A stretch of DNA of 42,224 bases, taken from the NCBI GenBank assembly GCA_946886855.1, contig CAMPJJ010000045.1, positions 1-42,224 on the forward strand, given 5' to 3'. The notes under the pieces were generated by a model. The model saw nothing but the letters and a program-made list of their open reading frames with translations, ran no database searches and was not told the origin of the DNA. The number at the start of each line of letters is the position of its first letter. Position 1 is the first letter of the stretch. This DNA comes from an uncultured Roseateles sp. (GTDB lineage: Bacteria > Pseudomonadota > Gammaproteobacteria > Burkholderiales > Burkholderiaceae). Below, one piece after another: positions 7,806 through 15,690 of the stretch. Both the position numbers and the translations under genes were made by a program.

Positions 7806-9143
7806 TCACGGTTGCGGGACAGGCGCGCCGAGGCGGCGCTCGAGGTCGGCGTTGGCGCGGTGCGCCCGCGCCAGCGCGTCGAGCCACTGCATCCGCACCT
7901 GCAGCCAGGTGCGCTGCGCGTCGAGCACGTCCAGGAAGCCGAACTTCCCAAGTTCGAAGCCGCGCGTGGCGGCGGTGTAGGCCTCGCGGGCGCCGGGCAG
8001 CACGGTGCGTTGCAGCGCGTCGACCTCGTCGGCGCGGGCGGCGAGCTCGTCCGCGGCGCTCAGCACCTCGGCGCGCAGCCGCAGGGATTCGGCCTCGGCC
8101 AACTGTTCGGCGGCCTGGTGGCGCTTGAGCGCCTCGCGCTGCGCGCCCTGGTTGCGATCGAACAGCGGCAACGGCAGGGACACGCCGATCACCGCCTGAT
8201 TGCGGCCGATCTCCTGCGCGCGTTTCGCGCCGAGGGTCACCGTGACGTCGGGCAGGCGGCGCGTGCGTTCGAGTTCGTACGCGGCCTGCGCGCGGTCGAC
8301 CTCCAGCCGCGCCCGGCGCAGGGCCGGCGCGTCGGCCAGGCGTCGCGCGAGCTCGGCCTCGGCGGGCAAGGCCGGCAGCGACCCAGCGTCGCCATCGACC
8401 GCGCCGATGGCGCCCTCGTCGATGCCGACCGCGGCTGCCAGCGCATGACGCGCGGCGAGCCGGTCCGCCTGCGCCTGCCGCCACTCGATGCGCGCGGTCG
8501 CCTGTGCGACGCGGGCGCGGGTCTCGTCGATCGGCGACAGCTTGCCCGCGGCGACGCGTCGCGCGGTCGCGTCGGCACCGCCGCCGGCGATGCGCAGCGA
8601 CTCCTCGGCGGCGGCGACCCGTTCCTGCGCGACCAGCGCGGCGAAGAAGGCCTGCACCACGTCCGCGCGCAGCTCGGCGCGCAAGGCGTCGAGGTCGGCC
8701 TGCGAGAGGTCGCGACCGCGCCGCGCCAGCGCCGTGCGCGCGGCACGCTGGCCGCCGATCTCGAGCGGCTGGCTCAGCAGCACGGTGACGGTGCGCGTCT
8801 CGCGGCGCGTGTCCTCCTGCTCCAGCGCGAGCGAGGGATTGGGCGGCAGCGCCGCCTGCTGCACGGCGCCGTCGGCGGCTTCGACCTCGAAGGCGGCCGC
8901 GCGCAGCCGTGGGTGCGCGGACAGGGCGCGATCGATGGCGGCACTCAGCGTCAGCGGTGGCACGGACGCAGACGAGCCCGCGGAAGGTGCCGCAGACGAC
9001 ACCGCAGACGTCGCCGGTGGTGTCGCCGCAGATGGCGCCGGTGGTGTCGCCGAGGCGGACGGTGGCGCGGTCGTGGCCGCGCTGGCGGGGAGCATGAAGG
9101 AGAGCAGTGCCGCGCTGCAAAGCGGCACCAGGAACTTGGGCAT
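7806..9143 (-). CDS. czcC: CzcC-type TolC-family outer-membrane efflux channel
   Basis: A 445-aa outer-membrane factor. A signal peptide covers residues 1-22 (Leu-Val-Pro-Leu-Cys ... Ala-Ser-Ala). A Pro/Ala/Ser-rich linker of ~40 residues follows, then two outer-membrane efflux (OEP) repeats with the Leu-Thr-Leu-Ser-Ala-Ala-Ile-Asp-Arg-Ala-Leu opening and the Pro-Asn-Pro-Ser-Leu element seen in CzcC/CusC. It is the first gene of the czcCBA group and completes a tripartite cation exporter spanning both membranes. The Ala/Pro/Ser linker is longer than usual; its DNA is a run of related codons and probably expanded by slippage. Confidence 0.92.
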   Translation of the reverse strand: MPKFLVPLCSAALLSFMLPASAATTAPPSASATPPAPSAATPPATSAVSSAAPSAGSSASVPPLTLSAAIDRALSAHPRLRAAAFEVEAADGAVQQAALPPNPSLALEQEDTRRETRTVTVLLSQPLEIGGQRAARTALARRGRDLSQADLDALRAELRADVVQAFFAALVAQERVAAAEESLRIAGGGADATARRVAAGKLSPIDETRARVAQATARIEWRQAQADRLAARHALAAAVGIDEGAIGAVDGDAGSLPALPAEAELARRLADAPALRRARLEVDRAQAAYELERTRRLPDVTVTLGAKRAQEIGRNQAVIGVSLPLPLFDRNQGAQREALKRHQAAEQLAEAESLRLRAEVLSAADELAARADEVDALQRTVLPGAREAYTAATRGFELGKFGFLDVLDAQRTWLQVRMQWLDALARAHRANADLERRLGAPVPQP

Positions 9144-9261
9144 CGGAGACTCCGGCGTTGTGCCCGCCGCCGCGTGGGCGGCCGGGCAGGAAGGGGATCA
9201 ACGTGGAATCGGCGAGCGCCGGATGCGAGGTTCGTCGTGACTCACGACCGTCCCCGGTCCC

Positions 9262-9362
9262 CGCAGCGTCGAGTTGGGATGCCCCGCTAGGCGCAAACCG
9301 CAGCCATAGCAGCGCTATGGCGAGGATTTGCAACGACGCGGGGCGCCCAACTCGGCGCTGCG
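9262..9362. repeat. ~101-bp imperfect palindrome between czcI and czcC
   Basis: A long inverted repeat centred at 9312. Outer arms 9262-9278 and 9346-9362 pair over 17 positions (one G-T). Next come GCCCCGC (9281-9287) with GCGGGGC (9338-9344), then GCAAA (9293-9297) with TTTGC (9327-9331). The tip is CCATAGC (9304-9310) with GCTATGG (9314-9320) around a 3-base loop. The RNA would fold into one tall hairpin. It lies 13 bp beyond the czcI stop side and 119 bp before the czcC start. It could be a REP-like mobile repeat, an RNA processing site or an attenuator setting czcI versus czcCBA levels. Confidence 0.85.
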
Positions 9363-9375
9363 TGGCGGTCGCCGG

Positions 9376-9849
9376 TCAGGCGGGGGGCCAGTTGGGTCGC
9401 TCTCGGCGGTCGGGGCCGCGCGAGGACCACACGTCGGGCGCGGAGCCCGTGGTGGCGGGGCCGGCCATGGCGGGCAGCACGATGGGCGTGCTGGTCACCG
9501 GCTGGCTGTGGCCGAGGTGGCAGAAGCCGCAGTCGTCGTCGACGCAGGTCAGCGCCTTCTCCGAGGCCTTCTCCGAGGCCTTCTCCAAAGCTTTTTCCGG
9601 AGCTTTTTCCAAGGCCTTCTCTGAGCCGCTCTCCGAAGCCTTCCCGGTCTTCCCAGGCGCCGAGGCGTCGGGTGAGCCCGGGGCGGCGCCGCCGTTCGCC
9701 GCGTCGCCCGACGCCTCATGGCGATGCTCATGGTGGCCGACGTGGTTCACCGCGGGATCCGCTTCATGCGCGCAATAGGTCGCCGCCACCGCCCAGCTCA
9801 GCTGGAGCGGCAGCAGGATCAGCAGGAAGACGGTGAGCCAACGGCGCAT
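9376..9849 (-). CDS. czcI: CzcI-like periplasmic metal-resistance accessory protein
   Basis: A 157-aa exported protein matching the pattern of CzcI from czc operons. It has a signal peptide at residues 1-23 (Leu-Leu-Pro-Leu-Gln-Leu-Ser-Trp-Ala), then Tyr-Cys-x-His-Glu, a His-rich patch (Gly-His-His-Glu-His-Arg-His) and a C-terminal Cys-x4-Asp-Cys-x2-Cys-His-x2-His cluster. These are plausible metal ligands. Known CzcI proteins modulate czc expression or act in periplasmic handling of zinc. Odd: the middle contains six Glu-Lys-Ala-x units (about residues 78-99) encoded by a 12-bp tandem array. It is upstream of czcC on the same strand, separated by the long palindrome. Confidence 0.8.
   Translation of the reverse strand: MRRWLTVFLLILLPLQLSWAVAATYCAHEADPAVNHVGHHEHRHEASGDAANGGAAPGSPDASAPGKTGKASESGSEKALEKAPEKALEKASEKASEKALTCVDDDCGFCHLGHSQPVTSTPIVLPAMAGPATTGSAPDVWSSRGPDRRERPNWPPA
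9553..9642. repeat. 12-bp tandem repeats in czcI coding Glu-Lys-Ala-x units
   Basis: The stretch holds successive 12-bp units of the form GCCTTCTCCGAG with drift, including versions reading GCTTTTTCC. On the minus strand they encode Glu-Lys-Ala-Leu/Ser/Pro repeats. All units keep the frame, so copy-number change would only lengthen or shorten a charged helical linker between the two metal-binding ends of the CzcI-like protein. Confidence 0.8.
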
Positions 9850-9927
9850 GGGGCGCGAGTATAGAGAGCCGCGACCACCCTTCGATGTCGGCGGGCTTCG
9901 CAGCGTCCTGTCCCCCGCTGGCGGTTT

Positions 9928-11031
9928 TCACGAAGTCGGGCTCGCCACCAGGGGCCTGACGTCGGCGGCTTCGGCCAACATCTCGTCGACCTGCGTCGCC
10001 AGATGCAGATTGACGCGGATGGCCGTCCAAGTCTCGCGGCCGCGCGCGAAGACCCGCCCGTTGGACGCCTCCTGGATCTCGTGCTCGCCCCACAGGCCGC
10101 GCTCGCCGAACGACGGCGCCGCCGCCACGATGGCCTCCGCGGCCTCGCGGCTGGCGTCGTCCGGACTCGCCCGTCGGCGACGCTCGAAACGCCAGGCGCC
10201 CTGCCAGGGGTAATCGATGCGCACGTGCCCGGTCGGCAGCTCCGCGCCGGGCTCGCTCGGCGCGTGGATCGCCCCGTGATCCCCGTAACCGACGAGGGCC
10301 AGGCCGCCCAGGCGCCGATGCAATTCGCGCTCGAGGATCGCGAGGCGGCCCGAGCGGGGCGTGTCCTCCGGCAAGCTCGGCCCCAGCCATTGCGCCGTGG
10401 CGGGGAAGCTGTTGCCCATGACCACGATCCGCAGTCCCGGCCAACGCTTGCGCCAGCGCGCCAGCAGGTCGCGGCCCGTGCCGGCGCAGCCGAGCAGCCA
10501 TTCGCGCTCGGTGCCGAAGTCCAGCACGACCAGCGCGCGGCGCGGTGCCTCGAGCCCGTCCAGCGCGCGTTCGACGACGCTCGAGGACGGCGCCGCGCCG
10601 CGCAGCCGGAACAGCACCTGACCGAACTCGCGCTCGATCGCGGCGGCCTGCAGCGCGATGGCGCGCTCGCTGGCCCCGTCCGGCATCAGCACGACCGGCA
10701 CCGCGTTGCGGTGCGCCTGGGCGAACTCGCGCCAGGTGCGGAAGCCCTGCGACGGATCGGCCAGCCGGCGCCAGGCCAGCGCATGGTCGAGCGGCACGCG
10801 GCCCAGGTCGATGAAATGGGGCAGCTCCTGCATCGCCTCGCCCGCCTGCTGCGCGGCGCGGCGGAAGTCCACCACATCGGGCCGGCGCTGCCACGCCGTC
10901 AGCGTGATCAACGGCAGGGTCAGGCGCTTGCGCCCGCGATCGAGCTCGCGCAACGCGCGCAGCTCGGCCGGCAGCGTCTGCAGCGACGGAAAATAGACGA
11001 CCTTGTCCAGCAAGACCCCGTTCATCGACAC
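9928..11031 (-). CDS. Beta-family protein (PF14350-like), function unknown
   Basis: A 367-aa protein whose overall pattern resembles the Beta_protein family (PF14350), originally named from phage and found scattered in bacteria. It opens with Val-Tyr-Phe-Pro-Ser-Leu-Gln and an acidic-basic segment leading to Leu-Pro-Leu-Ile-Thr-Leu. It then alternates predicted beta strands and helices in a barrel-like rhythm (Val-Val-Leu-Met-Pro, Ala-Leu-Val-Val-Leu-Asp-Phe-Gly, Arg-Ile-Val-Val-Met-Gly-Asn-Ser-Phe-Pro). No signal peptide or membrane segment is seen. It is monocistronic, divergent from the Tat hydrolase across 255 bp. Family assignment is by recall of pattern only. A role in defence is speculative. 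Confidence 0.6.
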   Translation of the reverse strand: MSMNGVLLDKVVYFPSLQTLPAELRALRELDRGRKRLTLPLITLTAWQRRPDVVDFRRAAQQAGEAMQELPHFIDLGRVPLDHALAWRRLADPSQGFRTWREFAQAHRNAVPVVLMPDGASERAIALQAAAIEREFGQVLFRLRGAAPSSSVVERALDGLEAPRRALVVLDFGTEREWLLGCAGTGRDLLARWRKRWPGLRIVVMGNSFPATAQWLGPSLPEDTPRSGRLAILERELHRRLGGLALVGYGDHGAIHAPSEPGAELPTGHVRIDYPWQGAWRFERRRRASPDDASREAAEAIVAAAPSFGERGLWGEHEIQEASNGRVFARGRETWTAIRVNLHLATQVDEMLAEAADVRPLVASPTS

Positions 11032-11286
11032 CTCCTGCGGGCCCGTGCCCGAATCCGGACGCCCTGCGCGCCCGTTGCCGGCAGGCTAGAAAGGATGCGG
11101 ATGGAAAGCCAGAGGCCGCTTTGATCGATGTCAGAGATCGGCTTGGTTCTTCCCTCTTTTGTATGCCCCTGTATCCGCAATCGACAGCGTGACACCGGCA
11201 TGCCAATCCGGTTCGATGTCGACAAGGCGGAGATACATCGCGAACGTCCACTGCGGAGATCGCCACCCCACACACGGAGATCCCCG
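11032..11286. other. Divergent intergenic region, 255 bp
   Basis: Space between the Beta-family gene (minus) and the Tat hydrolase gene (plus). It is less GC-rich around 11120-11240 than its surroundings. An AGGAGGTGTCG-type ribosome site sits before the minus-strand start and a GGAGATCCCCG before the plus-strand start. The hydrolase frame is open through part of it but lacks a coding look. No clear -35/-10 pair or dyad was recognised. Confidence 0.5.
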
Positions 11287-12441
11287 ATGACCGACCGCAA
11301 CGACAAGACCGGCACGCGCCCTGCGCCTGGCGGGCTCGACACGATGTCAACGAGCCGGCAGGCCGCGACGGGCGGCGCCGACGCCGCGCTCCCCCGTCGT
11401 CGCTTCCTCGGGCTGGGCGCATCGCTAGGTGCGACGACCGCCGTGGCAGGCCTGCCGTTGGGCGGCCTGCTGACGTCCGCCGCGTGGGCTGCGCCGATCG
11501 CGCCGTCCGGGCCCGCCGAAGCACCGGCCATTGCGATCGCGCCGTCCTTCGGCACGCTCAAGCACATCGACGCCGGGGACCTGCGCGTCGGTCATGTCGA
11601 GGCGGGCCCGGCCGACGGTCCGCCGGTGCTGCTGCTGCACGGCTGGCCCTACGACGTCCATACCTACGAGGGCGTCGCGCCGCTGCTCGCGGCGGCCGGC
11701 TACCGCGTGATCGTTCCCTACGCCCGCGGCTACGGCACGACGCGTTTCCTGTCCGCCGACACGCCGCGCAATGGCCAGCAAGGCGCCCTGGCGCGCGATG
11801 CGATCGCGCTGCTGGACGCGCTGCGCATCCCCAAGGCGATCGTCGGCGGCTGCGACTGGGGCGCGCGCACGGCGGGCATCCTCGCCGCGCTGTGGCCGGA
11901 GCGCTGCCAGGCGCTGGTGTCCGTCAGCGGCTACCTGCTGGTCGATCGCCAGGTCAACGCGCAGCCGCTGCCGCCGGCGGCCGAGCTGCAGTGGTGGTAC
12001 CAGTACTACTTCGCCACCGAACGCGGCCGACTGGGCTACGAGCACTACCGCGCCGAGTTCTCGAAGCTGATCTGGCAGCTCGCCTCGCCGCAATGGCGCT
12101 TCGACGACGCGACCTTCGCGCGCAGCGCCGCGGCCTTCGACAACCCGGATCACGTCGCGATCGTGGTCCACAACTACCGCTGGCGCCTCGGTCTGGCCGA
12201 GGGCGAATCGCGCTTCGACGACGTCGAGGCGCGCGTCGGCGCGGCGCCCGACATCACGATTCCCGCGATCACCCTGGAGGGCGACGCCAACGGCGCGCCG
12301 CATCCTCCGCCGTCCGCCTACCGCCGCAGGTTCACGGCCAGGTACGCGCACCGCGACCTGACTGGCGGCATCGGCCACAACCTGCCGCAGGAAGCGCCCA
12401 AGGCCTTCGCGCAGGCGATCCTCGACGTCACGAGGCTCTGA
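11287..12441 (+). CDS. Tat-exported alpha/beta hydrolase, epoxide-hydrolase-like
   Basis: A 384-aa alpha/beta hydrolase carrying a twin-arginine signal: Arg37-Arg38-Arg39-Phe-Leu-Gly-Leu-Gly followed by a hydrophobic stretch and Ala-Ala-Trp-Ala-Ala near 65-69. The oxyanion motif His-Gly-Trp-Pro lies at 118-121. The nucleophile elbow is Gly-Gly-Cys-Asp-Trp-Gly with Asp190 instead of Ser, as in epoxide hydrolases and haloalkane dehalogenases. His364 in Gly-Ile-Gly-His-Asn-Leu-Pro completes the triad. A folded, periplasmic epoxide or haloalkane/ester hydrolase is inferred; the HGWP motif favours epoxide hydrolase-like chemistry. The start at 11287 follows a GGAG; the frame upstream is open but not protein-like. 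It ends at a strong terminator. Confidence 0.85.
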   Translation: MTDRNDKTGTRPAPGGLDTMSTSRQAATGGADAALPRRRFLGLGASLGATTAVAGLPLGGLLTSAAWAAPIAPSGPAEAPAIAIAPSFGTLKHIDAGDLRVGHVEAGPADGPPVLLLHGWPYDVHTYEGVAPLLAAAGYRVIVPYARGYGTTRFLSADTPRNGQQGALARDAIALLDALRIPKAIVGGCDWGARTAGILAALWPERCQALVSVSGYLLVDRQVNAQPLPPAAELQWWYQYYFATERGRLGYEHYRAEFSKLIWQLASPQWRFDDATFARSAAAFDNPDHVAIVVHNYRWRLGLAEGESRFDDVEARVGAAPDITIPAITLEGDANGAPHPPPSAYRRRFTARYAHRDLTGGIGHNLPQEAPKAFAQAILDVTRL

Positions 12442-12448
12442 AAGCAAA

Positions 12449-12477
12449 GCGGGGTTCCCTCATGGGAACCCCGTTGC
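12449..12477 (+). terminator. Hairpin terminator after the alpha/beta hydrolase
   Basis: A perfect stem GGGGTTCCC (12451-12459) and GGGAACCCC (12464-12472) with loop TCAT begins ten bases after the hydrolase stop. GCAA/TTGC flanks extend pairing with a small bulge. There is no long T-run after it, as is common in GC-rich genomes. It probably ends the hydrolase transcript. Confidence 0.82.
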
Positions 12478-12604
12478 TCGAAGTCGGATGACCGTCACTG
12501 CAGGGTCAGGTCATCCAGCGTCCGTCGTCCGGTCCTTCAGGTCGGCAGTGTCCCGCTCGGATCCGACGGGCGGATCGTCGCGGCCGGTGCCGGCCTGGTG
12601 AGCG

Positions 12605-13051
12605 TCAACGACGGTACGAATGCGCCGCCTCGAACTCCGGCGCATAACCCTGCTCGCTCCACGCGCGGTCCAGCGACCCGTCGGCGCGAGCCTGTTCCAG
12701 CTCATCCATCACCTGGGCACGCGTCTTGCCGCCTGCGGCAGGTGCGGCGAACTGCACCTGCGTGCTGGTATCGGCAGACATGCCCACCGTCACGTCGGCA
12801 TCGGCCTGGTGATTCGAGTACTGCACGTCCATGCCCTTGGCCTCTTCGAAGTCGGGGGCGTAGCTGTGTTCACCCTGCAGCTTGTCGAGGCTGCCGTCCA
12901 TGCGCGCGGCCTCCAGTTCCGCGATCACCTGATCGCGCGACTTGGGGCCGGAGACGACTTGTTCCTCGACCTGCGCAAAGGCAGGCACGGCGAGGGCCAC
13001 TGCCAGCGCGGCGGCACCCATCGGAACGGAAAGCTTCTTGAAGTTGGTCAT
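12605..13051 (-). CDS. DUF4148 family exported small protein
   Basis: A 148-aa protein of the Burkholderiales DUF4148 family. Residues 1-26 are a signal peptide ending Val-Pro-Ala-Phe-Ala. Two copies of the family unit follow: Lys-Ser-Arg-Asp-Gln-Val-Ile-Ala-Glu-Leu ... Ala-Arg-x-Asp-Gly-Ser-Leu-Asp ... Tyr-Ala-Pro-Asp-Phe-Glu, and a second at the C-terminus (Lys-Thr-Arg-Ala-Gln-Val-Met-Asp-Glu-Leu). The start at 13051 follows an AAGGAG six bases upstream. Members are periplasmic, of unknown function, often stress-regulated. It is divergent from the kinase gene at 13204. Confidence 0.9.
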   Translation of the reverse strand: MTNFKKLSVPMGAAALAVALAVPAFAQVEEQVVSGPKSRDQVIAELEAARMDGSLDKLQGEHSYAPDFEEAKGMDVQYSNHQADADVTVGMSADTSTQVQFAAPAAGGKTRAQVMDELEQARADGSLDRAWSEQGYAPEFEAAHSYRR

Positions 13052-13203
13052 GATGAAACTCCTTCGGTTGAAAGTGGTCCTGCACGCGGGATCGGTCGGT
13101 ACGTCGAGCCATCGCTCCTTGAATGACCTGTCCTGCTGCGTCGGCGCGCGTTTCAAACGCCTTGATGCCCACTCTAGTGGCACGACACCGACATGAGGCG
13201 GAC

Positions 13204-14172
13204 ATGCGGATGACCGTTTTGTCATCGTTGCGCAGCGCGGGCGGTCTGCTGCGCGCGCTGCGACAGCGCGTCGACCGTTTGACGGCGATGTTGGAGCGCC
13301 AGCGGCGTTCACAGGCGCAGGTGGAGGCCTTCAGCGCCAACGTCGCGCACGAGCTGCGCACGCCGCTCGCCACGCTGATCACGGGCATCGAACTCACGAT
13401 CCGTGAGGGCGGGCTGACGCACGAGGCCAGCGACCGGCTCGGTGCGAATCTCGAGGAACTCCGGCGCATGCAGGGCATCGTGGGGGACATGCTGTTCCTG
13501 TCGCGGGCCTACGGCGGCCGGCGCGCGCCGCGCGCGCGGGTCGACAGCCTCGCCGCGCTGGCGGCCGAGGTCGCCGAGTACCACGACGCGGCCATCGAGG
13601 AGGCCGGCCTCTCGCTGCGCATCGAGGGCGAGGCGGCCGGTGACTTCGACGCCGGGCTGCTCAAGCGCGCGCTGTCGAACCTGATCGCCAACGCGACGCG
13701 TTATGCCAGCGCCGGCAGCGTGTTGCGCGTGGGCATCGAGGGTGCGCGTTCGGGGCAGGTGCGGCTGTGGGTGGCGAACACGGGGCCGGTCATCGCCGCC
13801 GAACGGCTGCCGCGCCTGTTCGATCGCTTCTACCGCGCCGACGCGATGGAGCCCGTGACCGTCACCGGCGCCGTGGGTGCGATGCATGGCAGGGACGCGG
13901 CGACGAATGCGATGAATGCGATGAACGCAGAACATCTCGCGACGGCGGAGGACCATCTCGGCCTGGGGCTGTCGATCGTCGACGCGATCGCGCGGATGCA
14001 CGGCGGCGCGCCCTTCGCGCGATCGGACGAACGGGAGACGCGCATCGGGTTGACGTTGAGCGGCGGCACGTCCGGGCGCGCCTACACTGCGCGCCGTTCC
14101 CAGCCCTCGCCCGCGGCGCTGCCAACGCCGACGACCTTGGCGTCCACCCTGCCCCCCTCCCTGCCTCCATGA
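13204..14172 (+). CDS. Histidine kinase core lacking a sensor domain (heavy-metal-sensor type)
   Basis: A 322-aa protein holding only the catalytic half of a CusS/heavy-metal-type sensor kinase. A HAMP-end-like helix (Leu-Arg-Gln-Arg-Val-Asp-Arg-Leu) is followed by the H-box Val-Ala-His-Glu-Leu-Arg-Thr-Pro with His49, the N-box Leu-Ser-Asn-Leu-Ile-Ala-Asn-Ala-Thr-Arg-Tyr (about 157-167), Phe-Asp-Arg-Phe-Tyr-Arg, and Gly-Leu-Gly-Leu-Ser-Ile-Val. No membrane segment is present and none is encoded upstream. About 35 residues with repeated Asn-Ala-Met sit between the F and G2 boxes. No response regulator is adjacent. It may be a truncated remnant or a soluble kinase. Its stop overlaps the next gene (ATGA). 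Weak ribosome site; start uncertain. Confidence 0.72.
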   Translation: MRMTVLSSLRSAGGLLRALRQRVDRLTAMLERQRRSQAQVEAFSANVAHELRTPLATLITGIELTIREGGLTHEASDRLGANLEELRRMQGIVGDMLFLSRAYGGRRAPRARVDSLAALAAEVAEYHDAAIEEAGLSLRIEGEAAGDFDAGLLKRALSNLIANATRYASAGSVLRVGIEGARSGQVRLWVANTGPVIAAERLPRLFDRFYRADAMEPVTVTGAVGAMHGRDAATNAMNAMNAEHLATAEDHLGLGLSIVDAIARMHGGAPFARSDERETRIGLTLSGGTSGRAYTARRSQPSPAALPTPTTLASTLPPSLPP

Positions 14173-15503
14173 CCGATCGCCTGCTCTCCTTCGTCCAGCA
14201 TCCCGTCGGACGTCGCATCGCGCGCTGGTTGAATCTGCCGCAGCCGATGCCCTTGGCACGTCTGCACAAGGCCTGGACGGCGGCGGAACTCGCCGGCCGG
14301 TCCGTGCTCGCGATCGCGCCGGGCAGCACGGCGCCGCTGCCGTCGCTGCTGGCGGCGATCGTCGATCAGGGCGGTCTGCCGAGCGGCGACGGCCCGGTGC
14401 GCACGCTGGTGATCGACGCGACCGGTTGTCGCGACGTCGCGGCGCTGCGCGTGATGTTCGAGCAGACGCAACTCGCGATGGGCCGCGTCGCGCCGGGCGG
14501 TCGCATTCTGGCCTTGACGTCGGCGGGCGTCATGAGCGCCGCGGAGGCCGCCTGCCTGCAGGCGGTCCAGGGTTTTGTCCGCGCGCTGGCCAAGGAAGTC
14601 GGCCGCCGCGGCGCGACGGCCAACGCGCTCGTGCTGCAGGAAGGCGCGGCCTCGATGGCGTCGCTTGCAGGTGCGCTGCGCTTTTTCGGCACGGATCGCT
14701 CGGCGTATGTGTCCGGCCAGGTGCTGGCCTGGCGCAAGGACCTCGTCGCGGCGGTCGCCGACGACGGCATCGACGGGCGCGTGCCGGTGGCGATCGTCAC
14801 GGGCGCGGCGGGCGGGATCGGCGCGGCCACGGCCCGCCGTCTGTCGCGGGACGGGATGCGCGTGCTGTGTGTCGACGTGCCCGCGGCCCGCCAGCCGCTG
14901 GAGGCGCTGGTCCGCGAGATCGGCGGCTCGCTGCTGGCGGCGGATCTGACCGCGCCCGGTGCCGCGGCGGAGCTCGTCGATGCGGCGCGACGGCTGCAGG
15001 GCGTGGACGTGCTCGTGCACAACGCCGGGATCACGCGCGACCGGACCCTGGCGCGCATGTCCGCGGCCGAGTGGGACGCGGTGATGGCGCTGAACCTCGG
15101 GGCGATCCTCGCGATCGACGCGGGACTGGACGAGGCCGGGCTGTTCAACGCCGGTGCGCGCGAGGTCTGCCTGTCATCGATCAGCGGCATCGCGGGCAAT
15201 GCCGGCCAGACCAACTACAGCGCGGCCAAGGCCGCGCTGATCGGTTATGTGGGCGCGCGGGCGGCGACGCTGGATCAACGCGGCGGCACGATCAACGCCG
15301 TCGCGCCGGGATTCATCGAGACCGCGATGACGCGCCGCATGCCGCTGATGGTGCGCGAGGCCGGGCGGCGCTTGAACTCGCTCAAGCAGGGCGGCACGCC
15401 GGCGGACGTCGCGGAGGCGATCGCCTTCCTGGCGTCGCCGGGCGCGCACCCGCTCACGGGTCAGGTCTTGCGGGTCTGCGGACAGTCGCTGCTGGGCGCG
15501 TAA
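14169..15503 (+). CDS. Long FabG-like 3-oxoacyl-ACP/CoA reductase (FabG4 type)
   Basis: A 444-aa protein with a C-terminal short-chain dehydrogenase domain and a ~200-residue N-terminal extension, the architecture of high-molecular-weight FabG (FabG4). The cofactor motif is Thr-Gly-Ala-Ala-Gly-Gly-Ile-Gly at 211-218. Asn-Ala-Gly lies at 285-287, the catalytic serine about 337, and Tyr350/Lys354 in Tyr-Ser-Ala-Ala-Lys. Pro-Gly-Phe-Ile-Glu-Thr follows. The N-terminal part is a Rossmann-like domain lacking an intact nucleotide-binding motif. It probably reduces 3-oxoacyl thioesters with NAD(P)H. Such genes commonly sit by thiolases and MaoC dehydratases; here neither is present and the gene is coupled to a kinase fragment by a 4-bp overlap. 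Confidence 0.88.
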   Translation: MTDRLLSFVQHPVGRRIARWLNLPQPMPLARLHKAWTAAELAGRSVLAIAPGSTAPLPSLLAAIVDQGGLPSGDGPVRTLVIDATGCRDVAALRVMFEQTQLAMGRVAPGGRILALTSAGVMSAAEAACLQAVQGFVRALAKEVGRRGATANALVLQEGAASMASLAGALRFFGTDRSAYVSGQVLAWRKDLVAAVADDGIDGRVPVAIVTGAAGGIGAATARRLSRDGMRVLCVDVPAARQPLEALVREIGGSLLAADLTAPGAAAELVDAARRLQGVDVLVHNAGITRDRTLARMSAAEWDAVMALNLGAILAIDAGLDEAGLFNAGAREVCLSSISGIAGNAGQTNYSAAKAALIGYVGARAATLDQRGGTINAVAPGFIETAMTRRMPLMVREAGRRLNSLKQGGTPADVAEAIAFLASPGAHPLTGQVLRVCGQSLLGA

Positions 15504-15690
15504 GCGCCGCGCTCGACCTCGGCAGGTGGAGCCGCCGAGTCGCTTGCCCGCATGCGCCCCAGTGGGCTCAGGAGCCCTTCGGCAACGCTTTCATGTCCGC
15601 GTGATTCGACGCGGACGGCAGTGCGGACGGCAATACGGACGTCGAGGCGACGGGAGAAGCCGGGATTCCAGATGAAACCCCGGCGGGTCG

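Noticed and set aside
9858..9863. TATACT on the minus strand upstream of czcI as a -10 box
   Set aside because: It would place the transcript start almost at the ATG and no matching -35 was seen; too weak to annotate.
15518..15539. Terminator after the FabG-like gene (CTCGGC/GCCGAG)
   Set aside because: Only 6 bp with a 10-base loop and no T-run; not distinguishable from background.
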